NCBI GenBank assembly: GCA_902768825.1
Contig: CACXMR010000030.1
Location: 1-38,636 of the forward strand
DNA length: 38,636 nucleotides
Direction of reading: 5' to 3'
Source: an uncultured Ruminococcus sp.
GTDB taxonomy: Bacteria > Bacillota > Clostridia > Oscillospirales > Acutalibacteraceae
How positions within the stretch are numbered: the first letter of the stretch is position 1; each line of letters opens with the position of its first letter. The notes beneath the pieces were generated by a model that was not told the origin of the DNA, searched no databases, and was given only the letters and a program-made list of their open reading frames with translations. Made by a program: the position numbers and the translations under genes. Shown here in pieces: positions 9,152 to 17,684 of this stretch.

Positions 9152-9460
9152 ATGTACGCAGTAATTGAAACAGGCGGAAAGCAGTACAAGGTCGCTAACG
9201 GTGACGTTGTGTTTGTTGAGAAGCTGGACGCCGAGAACGACGCAACTGTTGATTTCAAGGTTGTTGCAGTCAGCACGGACGACGGGTTCAAGGTAGGTGC
9301 TCCTTATGTAGACGGAGCAAAGGTAACAGGCAAGGTTATCAAGACCGGCAGAGGTCAGAAGATCACAGTCTTTACCTATAAGCCTAAGAAGGGCGAGAAG
9401 CGCAAGATGGGCCACAGACAGTACTATACAAAGGTACAGATCGAGTCTATCGAGGCATAA
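9152..9460 (+). CDS. rplU: 50S ribosomal protein L21
   Basis: 102 residues starting [18 protein letters not shown], the family signature, and ending in the basic, 23S-rRNA-binding stretch [17 protein letters not shown] at 9152 is used; the open frame to 9083 is leader. The stop TAA overlaps the ATG of the next gene (TAATG). Confidence 0.97.
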   Translation: MYAVIETGGKQYKVANGDVVFVEKLDAENDATVDFKVVAVSTDDGFKVGAPYVDGAKVTGKVIKTGRGQKITVFTYKPKKGEKRKMGHRQYYTKVQIESIEA

Positions 9461-9792
9461 TGATAAGGGCGGAATTTTTTGCGGATAGGGACGGCTTGCT
9501 GACAGGCTACCATATATCGGGTCATTCGGGCTTTGCCGAGAGCGGACAGGACATAATATGTGCCTTTGTGTCGTCGGCGGCCTATATGACAGCCAATACT
9601 ATCACCGATGTGATGGGGATTGATGCCGAGGCTCAGGTCTCGGATGGCGATATGAGGTTTATGGTAGCAAAAAAGGATGCGGCCCGCTGCAGAGATGCTC
9701 TTGAAGGACTAAGGCTCCATCTGCTGAGCACAGAGGAGCAATACCCGGAGTTTTTAAAAGTAATTAATACGGAGGTGCAGTGTAATGCTTAG
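9460..9792 (+). CDS. prp: Ribosomal-processing cysteine protease Prp
   Basis: 110 residues, YsxB/Prp family. The catalytic pair is visible as His22 ([16 protein letters not shown]) and Cys34, both at the positions known in the family. Prp removes the N-terminal extension of ribosomal protein L27 in Firmicutes. The gene lies exactly between rplU and rpmA, overlapping the first by 1 nt and the second by 8 nt, so all three are made together, and the substrate L27 next door carries the cleavable extension. Confidence 0.93.
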   Translation: MIRAEFFADRDGLLTGYHISGHSGFAESGQDIICAFVSSAAYMTANTITDVMGIDAEAQVSDGDMRFMVAKKDAARCRDALEGLRLHLLSTEEQYPEFLKVINTEVQCNA

Positions 9793-10069
9793 AATCAATG
9801 TTCAGTTGTTCGCTCATAAAAAGGGAGGCGGTTCTACAAAGAACGGCCGTGACTCAGAGTCAAAGCGCCTTGGCACAAAGCGTGCTGACGGTCAGTTTGT
9901 ACTTGCAGGCAACATCCTCGTAAAGCAGCGTGGAACACACATTCATCCCGGCAACAATGTAGGCCGTGGCTCTGATGACAGCCTGTTTGCAAAGATCGAT
10001 GGTACAGTAAAGTTTGAGCGTGTAGGCCGTGACCGCAAGCAGGTCTCTGTTTATGCGTCTGAGCAGTAA
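9785..10069 (+). CDS. rpmA: 50S ribosomal protein L27 with cleavable N-terminal extension
   Basis: 94 residues. The protein begins MLRINVQLF followed by AHKKGGGS; the second part matches the mature N-terminus of other bacterial L27 proteins (AHKKAGGS). The nine-residue leader fits the Prp cleavage pattern (N-x-Q-x-F before Ala). The L27 tail reaches the peptidyl-transferase centre, so removal is expected to be required for function. GGAGG lies inside the end of prp, 9 nt upstream of the start. Confidence 0.96.
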   Translation: MLRINVQLFAHKKGGGSTKNGRDSESKRLGTKRADGQFVLAGNILVKQRGTHIHPGNNVGRGSDDSLFAKIDGTVKFERVGRDRKQVSVYASEQ

Positions 10070-10084
10070 TACAGCATGACTACG

Positions 10085-10115
10085 GAGTCTCGGCGAGAGT
10101 CGGGACTCTTTTTTT
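10085..10115 (+). terminator. Terminator of rplU-prp-rpmA
   Basis: GAGTCTC (10085-10091) pairs with GGGACTC (10102-10108) around a 10-nt loop and is followed by seven T. It stands 16 nt after the rpmA stop. Confidence 0.9.
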
Positions 10116-10171
10116 AGGCAAGATAGCGCTGTGTTTATACGGCGTTGACAGTAACGGAAGGAGGATGTACG

Positions 10172-11443
10172 GTGTTTGTTGATATTGCTAAAATATTCAT
10201 CAAAGCGGGTGACGGCGGCGACGGTGCTGTGACCTTCCACAGAGAAAAATATGTGGCTTCCGGAGGACCTGACGGCGGTGACGGAGGCAGGGGCGGAAAT
10301 ATCGTCTTTGCGGCTGACACCAATCTGTCTACTCTGGCGGATTTCAGATACAAGAGAAAATATATTGCGCAAAAGGGTGAAAACGGCAAAGGCGGGCGCT
10401 GCAACGGCAAAAAAGCCGAGGATCTTATCATCAGGGTGCCAAAGGGTACGGTGGTAAAGGAAGCCGAAACCGGAAGAGTGCTGGCGGACCTTTCCGACAA
10501 TGAGCCTGTAGTAGTCGCAAAAGGCGGCAAAGGCGGTTTTGGAAATACACACTTTGCCACTCCCACACGACAGACTCCGAGATTTGCAAAGCCCGGCATG
10601 CCCGGTGAAAACTTTGAGGTGCAGCTTGAGCTAAAGCTCCTTGCTGACGTGGGCATCGTGGGCTATCCGAATGTGGGAAAATCCACACTCATTTCGGTAG
10701 TGAGCGAGGCTAAACCCATAATAGCAAACTATCATTTCACGACGATCACTCCCGTGCTGGGCGTGGTGCGCATGGGCCCGGAATCTTCCTTTGTCATGGC
10801 GGATATCCCCGGTCTTATCGAGGGCGCCCACGAAGGTCTGGGACTTGGACATCAGTTTTTGCGCCATGTTGAGCGCTGTCGTATGCTGCTGCACATCGTG
10901 GATGTTTCAGGCAGCGAGGGCAGGGACCCGAAAAAGGATTTTGAGACGATAAACGAGGAGCTGCGGAAATTTGATCCGGAGCTTGCACAAAGACCCATGA
11001 TCGTTGCCGGCAACAAATGCGACCTTACAGATGACGACAAGGTGGAGGACTTCCGCAGATACATCGAGGGGCAGGGCTACAGCTTCTTCCCCATCATGGC
11101 GGCGATAAATTATCAGACTGAACCTCTCCTCAAGGAGATACAGGAGATGCTCTCAAAGCTTCCGCCGATTGTCAAATATGAAAGAGAGGAAGCGCCGGTC
11201 ATTGCCGAGGATGAGGTCACAAAGCAGGAGGTCACCGTCACTAAGCAGGACGGCATATTCGTTGTGGAATGCGACTGGCTCCTCCGTGTGCTGAGAACCA
11301 TAAACTTTGATGACAGCGAGTCTCTGCAATATTTCCAGAGGGTGCTTATCAATTCCGGAGTCATCTCTGCTCTGAAGGACGCAGGGGTCAAGGAAGGCGA
11401 CACGGTGAGCATTTACGATATCGAGTTTGACTTTGTAGATTAA
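10172..11443 (+). CDS. obgE: GTPase Obg/CgtA
   Basis: 423 residues. The N-terminal Obg fold (1-157) is glycine-rich (AGDGGDGAVTFHREK, GGPDGGDGGRGG). The G domain has G1 GYPNVGKSTL, G3 DIPGLIEGAHEG and G4 NKCD, and a C-terminal OCT domain follows (about 345-423). Obg binds the 50S subunit late in its assembly and links growth and stress. The start is the GTG at 10172, with GGAGG 7 nt upstream; the upstream TTG at 10145 has no ribosome binding site. The rplU-rpmA-obg neighbourhood is conserved in bacteria. No clear promoter was seen after the terminator at 10085-10115, so some readthrough may feed it. Confidence 0.96.
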   Translation: MFVDIAKIFIKAGDGGDGAVTFHREKYVASGGPDGGDGGRGGNIVFAADTNLSTLADFRYKRKYIAQKGENGKGGRCNGKKAEDLIIRVPKGTVVKEAETGRVLADLSDNEPVVVAKGGKGGFGNTHFATPTRQTPRFAKPGMPGENFEVQLELKLLADVGIVGYPNVGKSTLISVVSEAKPIIANYHFTTITPVLGVVRMGPESSFVMADIPGLIEGAHEGLGLGHQFLRHVERCRMLLHIVDVSGSEGRDPKKDFETINEELRKFDPELAQRPMIVAGNKCDLTDDDKVEDFRRYIEGQGYSFFPIMAAINYQTEPLLKEIQEMLSKLPPIVKYEREEAPVIAEDEVTKQEVTVTKQDGIFVVECDWLLRVLRTINFDDSESLQYFQRVLINSGVISALKDAGVKEGDTVSIYDIEFDFVD

Positions 11444-11461
11444 CGGCGCACAGGAGGAATG

Positions 11462-11857
11462 ATGTTGAGCAGACTTACAAATTATGACTGCGACCCGAAG
11501 CAGCTCAGTCCCCTGACTCTTGCCTTTGTAGGCGACGGGGTATTTGATCTGTTTGTACGGGAGGAGATCGTTTGCAGTGCCAACAGACCTGTCGGGGAGC
11601 TTAACAAGCTGAAGGTTGAGCGTGTGCGCTGCGAAGCTCAGGCAAGGCTCTATGACAGGATAGCCGGTGATCTGACCGAGGAGGAAGCCGAGATATTCCG
11701 CAGGGGGAGGAACGCTCACACGAGCCACACTCCCAAAAACGCAAGCAATGCAGAATACCACACTGCCACAGGGCTTGAAGCCTTGTTCGGATATTTATAT
11801 CTGTCAGGCAGGACCGAGAGGATCCGAGAGCTTGCCCTCATGTGGGAAAAGGAATGA
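11462..11857 (+). CDS. mrnC: Mini-ribonuclease III
   Basis: 131 residues: the RNase III catalytic fold without a double-stranded-RNA-binding domain, as in MrnC, which matures 23S rRNA ends in Firmicutes. Visible are LAFVGDGVFDLFVRE (the metal-site Asp and the dimer helix) and, C-terminal, EYHTATGLEALFGYLYLSG with the second acidic cluster. AGGAGG lies so close that ATG 11459 (1 nt) is too near; ATG 11462 (4 nt) or TTG 11465 (7 nt) is the real start. It follows obg by 18 nt. Confidence 0.9.
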   Translation: MLSRLTNYDCDPKQLSPLTLAFVGDGVFDLFVREEIVCSANRPVGELNKLKVERVRCEAQARLYDRIAGDLTEEEAEIFRRGRNAHTSHTPKNASNAEYHTATGLEALFGYLYLSGRTERIRELALMWEKE

Positions 11858-11913
11858 CCTCAGGCAGCCTGATCTGCCTATGCACTTTGCAGATCTTCCA
11901 GGGACGACAACAC

Positions 11914-11952
11914 AAAAGGACTGATTTCACATCCGGAGATCAGTCCTTTTTT
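11914..11952 (+). terminator. Bidirectional terminator after mrnC
   Basis: A 12-bp perfect stem: AAAAGGACTGAT (11914-11925) with ATCAGTCCTTTT (11939-11950), followed by TT. Because the stem starts with four A, the minus strand also reads into TTTTGTGTTGT, so it can end transcription arriving from the permease gene on the other strand. Confidence 0.9.
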
Positions 11953-12020
11953 ATATTTGCGCCCTACAAACTGTGAAATCAGTCATTCTGACATCGCCAA
12001 CACGGGAACAAAGATGCGTG

Positions 12021-12186
12021 CTTCCTTTCGTCAGCAGGAAGAATAATTCAGGGACGTAACAAGGGGACGCCCTCTTTCCCATGGCGTCACCCCTTGCGGA
12101 GGGATTCTCATGCAAAAGATTTCGCTCTCTGCGGAGAGCGACCAAAGGCTCTGCCTTTGGAAACCGCAAGCTTTTTCAAAAGCTTG
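12021..12186. repeat. Run of five hairpins downstream of the permease gene
   Basis: Five stem-loops lie in 166 nt without coding potential: CTTCCT/AGGAAG (12021-12041); CAAGGGG plus ACGCC pairing GGCGT plus CCCCTTG with a 2-nt bulge (12060-12096); GCTCTC/GAGAGC (12124-12139); CCAAAGGC/GCCTTTGG with a 3-nt loop (12142-12160); and CAAGCTTTT/AAAAGCTTG with a 2-nt loop (12167-12186). The fourth is shared with the element at 30838-31003. It is probably a decayed repeat element; a structured RNA is the alternative. Confidence 0.6.
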
Positions 12187-12190
12187 AGCA

Positions 12191-12235
12191 AAACTTTTCT
12201 GTTGTCGTTTTGGGAACAATTGTCAGCCGTGAACA
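12191..12235 (-). repeat. Dispersed repeat, copy A (inverted-repeat end)
   Basis: Read on the minus strand this is 44 of 46 nt identical to 30838-30883 (copy B): GTGTTC, then CGGCTGA, then AATTGTTCCCAAAACGACAA and CAGAAAAGTTT. It starts 6 nt after the permease stop codon. With the palindrome at 12142-12160 it forms the right half of an element laid out as in copy B; the left inverted-repeat end is missing or diverged. Confidence 0.85.
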
Positions 12236-12241
12236 CTCTTG

Positions 12242-13375
12242 TCATCTGCAAATCAGATACCCCGGAATGACCACTATTGCAAAGAACAACAGACTTATAC
12301 CTGTAAACACCAGAATAAACCATTTTCCCTTTCCGGGATATTCACGCACATAAATCCTGTAGTTTATTACCGACGCAAGTGAACCTATCAGACTGCACAG
12401 CCCCGCTGTATCCAGACCGTAAAGCAGCGCTTTTGTATTCACCGCAAAGGGGTAGAGCACTATCCCCGCAGGTACATTTGAGATAAGCTGGCTTAGCAGT
12501 ATTCCCCACCAGTATTCGTTGTTGGCAACAGCCCCCTTTAGATATCCTGAAATGCTCTCATTGGAGGCTATAGAGGAGGAAAAGATGAAAAAGCACAAAA
12601 ACGTCAGCAGCAGCACATAATCCGTTTTTATCAATATCTTCCTGTCAATGATGAACACCGCCGCCGCAACTGCAACGGCTATATACATCCACCAGTCCGT
12701 CCTGCTCACGATAGTGACCAGCACTACACAGAATACCACAAGATAGGCGATCCTGCGCTTCTTGCCCTCCTTTGTCCACTCTCCGGCAAAGTCGCTGTTG
12801 TTGAGGGCAGTCCTTTCCCTGATGTTCTTCCTGTACAGGAACAGGATGAAGACTATCAGCAGTCCGGCAGACATTATCCATATCGGAAACATATACTCGA
12901 TAAATTCCCAGGCTGTTATGCCCGACTTTGCAAAGATAAAAAGATTCTGCGGGCTGCCGAAGGGAGTAAGCAGCGAGCCTCTGATAGCCGCAATATTTTC
13001 CATGGTAATTACAGGCAATATGTATTTTTCCTTGTCACCGGCCCTGAATAGAATGATTGTCAGCGGCACAAAAATGATCAGAGAAATATCGTTAGTAACA
13101 AACATCGATGTAAAAAAGACCGAAAAAACCAGGAAGCAGGAAAGACCTACCAGCGACCCTATCCTGCCCGCCAGTCTGAGAAGCGGTCTGAAGATGTTTT
13201 CCTTCTTAAATCCCTCCAGCACCGTCAGCATCATAAACAGAGTGCCCAGCGTCCTCCAGTCAATATAGGAAAAAAGCTCCGTTGTCGGCGGCGTGATAAA
13301 CAGTGAAACTATCGCTGCGAGGGCTGCCACCGTGAGCATCAGCTCCTTTTTCAGAAAACCCAGAATAACTTTCAT
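12242..13375 (-). CDS. Anion/ion permease of the SLC13/ArsB/NhaD superfamily
   Basis: 377 residues, mostly hydrophobic, with about 10 membrane segments. Two repeated halves typical of the ion-transporter superfamily are visible: the first carries SMFVTNDISLIIFVPL and TPFGSPQNLFIFAKSG, the second QLISNVPAGIVLYPF. Those N-D and N-x-P-A signatures line the transport path. The substrate (dicarboxylate, arsenite, or Na+/H+ exchange) cannot be fixed. It starts with GAGGG about 7 nt upstream and lies 62 nt after uvrC, probably co-transcribed. The stop codon abuts repeat copy A. Confidence 0.8.
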   Translation of the reverse strand: MKVILGFLKKELMLTVAALAAIVSLFITPPTTELFSYIDWRTLGTLFMMLTVLEGFKKENIFRPLLRLAGRIGSLVGLSCFLVFSVFFTSMFVTNDISLIIFVPLTIILFRAGDKEKYILPVITMENIAAIRGSLLTPFGSPQNLFIFAKSGITAWEFIEYMFPIWIMSAGLLIVFILFLYRKNIRERTALNNSDFAGEWTKEGKKRRIAYLVVFCVVLVTIVSRTDWWMYIAVAVAAAVFIIDRKILIKTDYVLLLTFLCFFIFSSSIASNESISGYLKGAVANNEYWWGILLSQLISNVPAGIVLYPFAVNTKALLYGLDTAGLCSLIGSLASVINYRIYVREYPGKGKWFILVFTGISLLFFAIVVIPGYLICR

Positions 13376-13437
13376 TGCTTTTCCCTCATTTGTTATCTCA
13401 TTTATTTTTCATATCCTGCCCTCTGCCATTTACATGG

Positions 13438-15276
13438 TCAGTCCGATTTCTTGTGAAAGCTTCTGTATACTGCCTTGGCAGCAGGCCTTGTCATACCCTT
13501 TACCTGCAAAAGCTCCTCCAGCTCAGCATTGCTGATCCTGTCGATGGTCTTGAAATGCGTCAGCAGTGCCTTTGCTCTTTCCTCGCCTATGCCCTCTATT
13601 CCGGTCAGGGTAGTGGAAAGAGCCTTCTTTTTTCGCTTTGCCCTGTGATAACCGATAGCAAAGCGGTGCACCTCATCCTGTATGGTAGAAACAAGAGTAA
13701 AGGCCTGCCGCTTTGAAGTAATGCTTATCTCCCTGCCCTCGTCGGTGATGGCTCTTGTTCTGTGGCTTCCGTCCTTCACCATGCCAAACAGGGGAATATC
13801 CAGCCCGAATCGCTCCAGCACCGGTCTGACAGCCGAAACCTGTCCCTTGCCGCCGTCCAGCAGTATCAGATCCGGCAGACAGCCAAAGCCCTCGCCGCTG
13901 TCCTTTTCCTTCATATATTCCTCAAACCTTCTTGTCAGCACCTCGTTCATGGAGGCATAATCATCCTGCCCCTCAAAGCCCTTTATCGAGAATCTCCTGT
14001 AGGCACTCTTAAAGGGTCTGCCGTTTTTAAACACAACCATACCGGCCACGTTTTCGCTGCCCATGAGGTTAGAGATATCGTAGGATTCAATGTAAACGGG
14101 AGGTGCGCTGAGTCCCAGCAGGCCGGCAAGCTCATCAATAGCCGTCAGCTCCTGACCCAGATGTCCCCTGCTCTGAGCCAGCTTTTCGGCGGCATTCCGG
14201 CGGCACATCTCAAGGATTTTCTGCTGCTCGCCCCTCTGAGGATAGGTCAGCCTTACTCTCTTGCCCTTCAGCTCACTGAGCCAGCTCGCAATAAGCTCCT
14301 CGTCCTCCGGCGCACTGTCCAGGGCAAGCACCGGCGGGATCCCGCTCCTCATGCTGTAGTACCTTTTGATGAATTCAGCCCTCTCAGCAGCGCCGTCACT
14401 GTCGCTCCCGATATCCTTCAGCAGGAAATCCTCCTTATCATACAGCCTTCCGCCGGAGAATCTCAGCACCGCAAAGCAGGCATCATTGCCCTCCGTCATC
14501 ATGGCGATGACATCCTGCTCCGGAACAGACGCAGCTACCACCTGCTGCTTTTCGGTAATCCTTTTCACCGCACTTATCCTGTCCCTCAGCTTGGCGGCAA
14601 GCTCAAAGTCAAGTCTCTCCGCTGCCATGTTCATCTGCTCGGTCATAATTTTTACAGAGTCACTGTCCCCTTTTTTCAGGAACTCCACGGCAGCCTCCAC
14701 CCGTTCCGAATACTCCTTCAGCGACACCTTGCCGCCGCAGGGAGCACAGCACTGCTTGATATAATAATTCAGGCACGGTCTGCCCTTTTTCAAATCCCGT
14801 GGAAACACCTTGCTGCAGGACGGCAGACCAAAGACCTTGAGGGCGCAGTCAACCGCATTCCTTGAATACCAGGCGCTCATATATGGTCCGAGATATTCCG
14901 CTCCGTCATCGGCCTTCTGCATGACATGGCTTATCCTTTTCCATTCGCCTGAGGAAATGCGTATATAGCTGTAGCCCTTGTCGTCCTTCAAAAGGATATT
15001 ATACTTGGGCTTGTGCTGCTTAATCAGGCTGCACTCCAACACAAGTGCCTCAAATTCACTTCCGCAAAGAATGTAATCAAAATGATCCACATTGAGGACC
15101 ATCTGCTTTACCTTTTCCGGATGATTGTTTTGGGAGCCAAAATACTGGCTGACCCTGTTTTTGAGCGCCTTTGCCTTGCCGATGTATATTATCTCGTCCC
15201 TCTTGTTCTTCATGATATATACTCCCGGACTAAGGGGAAGCCTCATTGCCTTTTCCCGCAGCTCTCTGATATCCAT
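13438..15276 (-). CDS. uvrC: Excinuclease ABC subunit C
   Basis: 612 residues. Nucleotide excision repair endonuclease that incises both sides of a lesion after UvrA/UvrB recognition. In order: GIY-YIG domain (LPLSPGVYIMKN ... IIYIGKAKALKNRVSQYF, about 14-48), a cysteine cluster (C-x3-C ... C-x2-C, about 150-180), a UVR helix pair (about 205-235), the RNase-H-like nuclease half (LILLDGGKGQVSA), and helix-hairpin-helix motifs at the end (LTGIEGIGEERAKALL). ATG at 15276 is chosen because it follows AAGGAGGGG by 5 nt. Confidence 0.97.
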   Translation of the reverse strand: MDIRELREKAMRLPLSPGVYIMKNKRDEIIYIGKAKALKNRVSQYFGSQNNHPEKVKQMVLNVDHFDYILCGSEFEALVLECSLIKQHKPKYNILLKDDKGYSYIRISSGEWKRISHVMQKADDGAEYLGPYMSAWYSRNAVDCALKVFGLPSCSKVFPRDLKKGRPCLNYYIKQCCAPCGGKVSLKEYSERVEAAVEFLKKGDSDSVKIMTEQMNMAAERLDFELAAKLRDRISAVKRITEKQQVVAASVPEQDVIAMMTEGNDACFAVLRFSGGRLYDKEDFLLKDIGSDSDGAAERAEFIKRYYSMRSGIPPVLALDSAPEDEELIASWLSELKGKRVRLTYPQRGEQQKILEMCRRNAAEKLAQSRGHLGQELTAIDELAGLLGLSAPPVYIESYDISNLMGSENVAGMVVFKNGRPFKSAYRRFSIKGFEGQDDYASMNEVLTRRFEEYMKEKDSGEGFGCLPDLILLDGGKGQVSAVRPVLERFGLDIPLFGMVKDGSHRTRAITDEGREISITSKRQAFTLVSTIQDEVHRFAIGYHRAKRKKKALSTTLTGIEGIGEERAKALLTHFKTIDRISNAELEELLQVKGMTRPAAKAVYRSFHKKSD

Positions 15277-15310
15277 GATCTCCCCTCCTTGCTCATCCGT
15301 CCGGCTCACA

Positions 15311-15336
15311 GCGGAAGCGCCATAAAACGCTCCCGC
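15311..15336 (-). terminator. Hairpin between the lipoprotein gene and uvrC
   Basis: GCGGAAGCG (15311-15319) pairs with CGCTCCCGC (15328-15336) with one wobble, around an 8-nt loop. There is no T-run on either side, so it is probably an RNA-processing or stability element rather than a strong terminator within the operon. Confidence 0.35.
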
Positions 15337-15346
15337 CCGTTACGGT

Positions 15347-16540
15347 TCAATATTCTACGCTCAGGATACACCCCGAAGTGGACACGGAGTATGATACTCC
15401 TCTCTCAACAAAATCAAGCTCAAATATTCTCTGACCCTCGATAAGATCCTCCACAGCCCGCTGTAGCTGGTCCGGATCGGAAAACTTCACCATCACACTG
15501 CCGGTATCCTTCATCCTGACAGCTGCATCACAGACGCTGCCAAAATTGTATTCATCGAAGTACAGCCCGTTGTAGTAGAAGAAATTATAGCGTGTGCCGC
15601 TGCACACCGGCTGCGGGAGAGTCCTGTCGCTGACATGAGTGAACGCAATATCACGATCACTTATCAGGAAGTAATCATAGGTCCTGCTGTCCTGACCGTC
15701 ATCCTTTATCGGATCGTCCCAGGTCAGATCCATGAAATAATACTCACCGTCAAGGCAGACATAATTCCACTGGTGAGCACCCGACTCTGTGACCCTCGTG
15801 CCGTTTATCCTTCCGCACTCGGCGCCCAGCCGCTGCATGATAAGCTGGAATGCCGCCGAATAGCCTGAGCATACCGCCTTGTGCTGTACAAGGCAGCCAT
15901 AGGCAGTGGACGCTATGATAAGGCCTTCGTTGTCACCCTGGGAGGCATAAAAGCTCTCCATGTCATACACCGTATTGTCAATGATATAATCATGCACATA
16001 CTTTACCATATAATAAGGGTCCGGCTGAGCCTTTGCTGTATTGACAATTTGGTTGACCACCTCTTCCAGCTCCTGCTCGGCCTTGTCCATGACCTCAGGG
16101 TCATCGCTGAACAGTGCAGGATCAGCGTGGAACAGAGTGTAGTCTCCCGTAGTCCTGACTGAATAGGTATAGTTATAGCCTGTGCGTATATACTCCGGAT
16201 GATCGTACAACAGGGCATAATACGCACTCTTAAAATCATCGTTGGTAATATTCTCAAAATCAAAGGCCGTCATCTTTTCGTCAAGCATATTTTTCAGCCT
16301 GTTGTAAAGCTCCGTCTGGCTCTCTGAAAGAGTGTTTTTAAGGGAATAGTCATACCTCTCCATATCGTCGTTGACAACATAGGACGAGGAGCCGCTCCAG
16401 GACGGAGAACTGAACACACCTGTCTGGGATTGGGTCTTATCCTCGCCGAAGGAAAGCTTTATGTTAAAGCTGCATCCGGAAAGGGAATATATGCTCAGAG
16501 CCGAGCAGACCGCCAAAGCGATCAGCCTGCGTTTTTTCAA
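15347..16540 (-). CDS. Transglutaminase-like lipoprotein
   Basis: 397 residues. A lipobox (SIYSLSGC, Cys23) after a short signal peptide predicts a lipid-anchored surface protein. The transglutaminase-core domain carries Cys224 (HKAVCSGYSAAF), His256 (SGAHQWNYV) and Asp271 (YFMDLTWDDP), an intact-looking triad. The start is TTG at 16540: an in-frame TAA stands directly before it, GGAGG is 9 nt upstream, and no other start keeps the signal peptide. It is the third exported transglutaminase-like protein in the window; its core is close in pattern to that at 7576-8937. Substrate unknown. Confidence 0.88.
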   Translation of the reverse strand: MKKRRLIALAVCSALSIYSLSGCSFNIKLSFGEDKTQSQTGVFSSPSWSGSSSYVVNDDMERYDYSLKNTLSESQTELYNRLKNMLDEKMTAFDFENITNDDFKSAYYALLYDHPEYIRTGYNYTYSVRTTGDYTLFHADPALFSDDPEVMDKAEQELEEVVNQIVNTAKAQPDPYYMVKYVHDYIIDNTVYDMESFYASQGDNEGLIIASTAYGCLVQHKAVCSGYSAAFQLIMQRLGAECGRINGTRVTESGAHQWNYVCLDGEYYFMDLTWDDPIKDDGQDSRTYDYFLISDRDIAFTHVSDRTLPQPVCSGTRYNFFYYNGLYFDEYNFGSVCDAAVRMKDTGSVMVKFSDPDQLQRAVEDLIEGQRIFELDFVERGVSYSVSTSGCILSVEY

Positions 16541-16579
16541 TTAGATCGACCTCCTGAAGTTTCCTCCGTGGGAGGAGTG

Positions 16580-17653
16580 TCAAATGAGGTTCCTGCCCTC
16601 GCAGTATCTGCAAAGCAGCATATCGCCACCTAAGGGACGGAAAATACGGGGAAGGTACTCCTCTGTATAGCTGATACAATTCGGGTTGCTGCACCTGACG
16701 CTGTGAGTGTCAGCCACCCTGGGCATAGGCTTTCTGTCGGCGTTTTCAAGCATCTTCATTATGAGAGCCATTCTCGCATACATACCATATACCGTCTGAT
16801 CGAAATATTTTGCACGGTCGTCATAGTCCACGTCCTCTGCGATCTCATCCACACGGGGCAGTGGGTGAAGTATCTTCATATCCCTGCGGGCAAGACACAT
16901 CTTTTCACGGTCAAGCACAAAAACGCCTCTCTGCTTTTCATACTCCTCAAAGCTTCTGAACCTCTCCCGCTGTATCCTTGTCATATACAGCACATCAAGG
17001 GAAGGTATGGCCTCCGCAAGGCTCCTTACCTCTGTATAGCGGCAGCCTGAGGCGTTCATTATGTCCTTGATATACTGGGGCACAGTAAGCTCCGGAGTGG
17101 ATATCAGCACAAACCTGTTGCCCTTGAAGTGGGACATGGTTTTGATGAGAGAATGAACTGTTCTGCCGTTTTTAAGGTCGCCGCAAAGACCTATGGTCAT
17201 ATTGTCAAGGGTGCCCTTCTCGTTATAAAGGGTCACCACATCCGTAAGCGTCTGTGTCGGGTGCAGATGCCCTCCGTCACCTGCATTGATAACCGGTGCG
17301 GCGGAATAGAGCGAGGCAGCCTTGGCAGCCCCCTCAAGGGAATGTCTGATGGCTATGATGTCAGCATAGCCGCCCACCACAGTAACGGTATCCTTGAGAC
17401 TCTCGCCCTTTGACACAGAGGAATTCTGAGGATTGTCAAAGCCGATGATATTACCTCCGAGCCTGAGCATAGCCGTCTTGAAGGACATCTGCGTCCTGGT
17501 GCTGGGCTCATAAAAAAGCGTCGCCAGTATTTTTCCCTTACATACATCTGAATATTCCTGCGGAGCCTGTCTTATGTCATTGGCCAACTCAATGATCTCC
17601 ATAAGCTCCTCTGTGGACAGACTGTCAAGATCAATTACGTGCTTGGTTTTCAT
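16580..17653 (-). CDS. pyrB: Aspartate carbamoyltransferase with fused PyrI-type zinc domain
   Basis: 357 residues, about 45 more than a plain catalytic chain. It condenses carbamoyl phosphate with aspartate, the first committed step of pyrimidine synthesis. Catalytic signatures: FYEPSTRTQMSF (carbamoyl-phosphate site), TRIQRERF, and HPLPRVDEI. The C-terminal tail (about 312-357) holds Cys321, Cys326, Cys348 and Cys351, spaced C-x4-C-x21-C-x2-C, with RCSNPNCISYTEE and LLCRYCEG. This closely resembles the zinc domain of the regulatory chain PyrI, which docks onto PyrB in E. coli. The nucleotide-binding domain of PyrI is absent here, and no pyrI or other pyr gene is nearby. The start has GGAGG 7 nt upstream. 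Confidence 0.94.
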   Translation of the reverse strand: MKTKHVIDLDSLSTEELMEIIELANDIRQAPQEYSDVCKGKILATLFYEPSTRTQMSFKTAMLRLGGNIIGFDNPQNSSVSKGESLKDTVTVVGGYADIIAIRHSLEGAAKAASLYSAAPVINAGDGGHLHPTQTLTDVVTLYNEKGTLDNMTIGLCGDLKNGRTVHSLIKTMSHFKGNRFVLISTPELTVPQYIKDIMNASGCRYTEVRSLAEAIPSLDVLYMTRIQRERFRSFEEYEKQRGVFVLDREKMCLARRDMKILHPLPRVDEIAEDVDYDDRAKYFDQTVYGMYARMALIMKMLENADRKPMPRVADTHSVRCSNPNCISYTEEYLPRIFRPLGGDMLLCRYCEGRNLI

Positions 17654-17684
17654 AAACCTTCCTCCTTTTTATGCTCTCTGCCGA

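Noticed and set aside
12760-13270. Plus-strand frame within the permease gene
   Set aside because: It is antisense to membrane-segment coding sequence; hydrophobic genes often leave such open frames.
13762-14865. 367-codon open frame on the plus strand within uvrC
   Set aside because: It is antisense to uvrC, whose domains run through the whole region; the product looks like no known protein.
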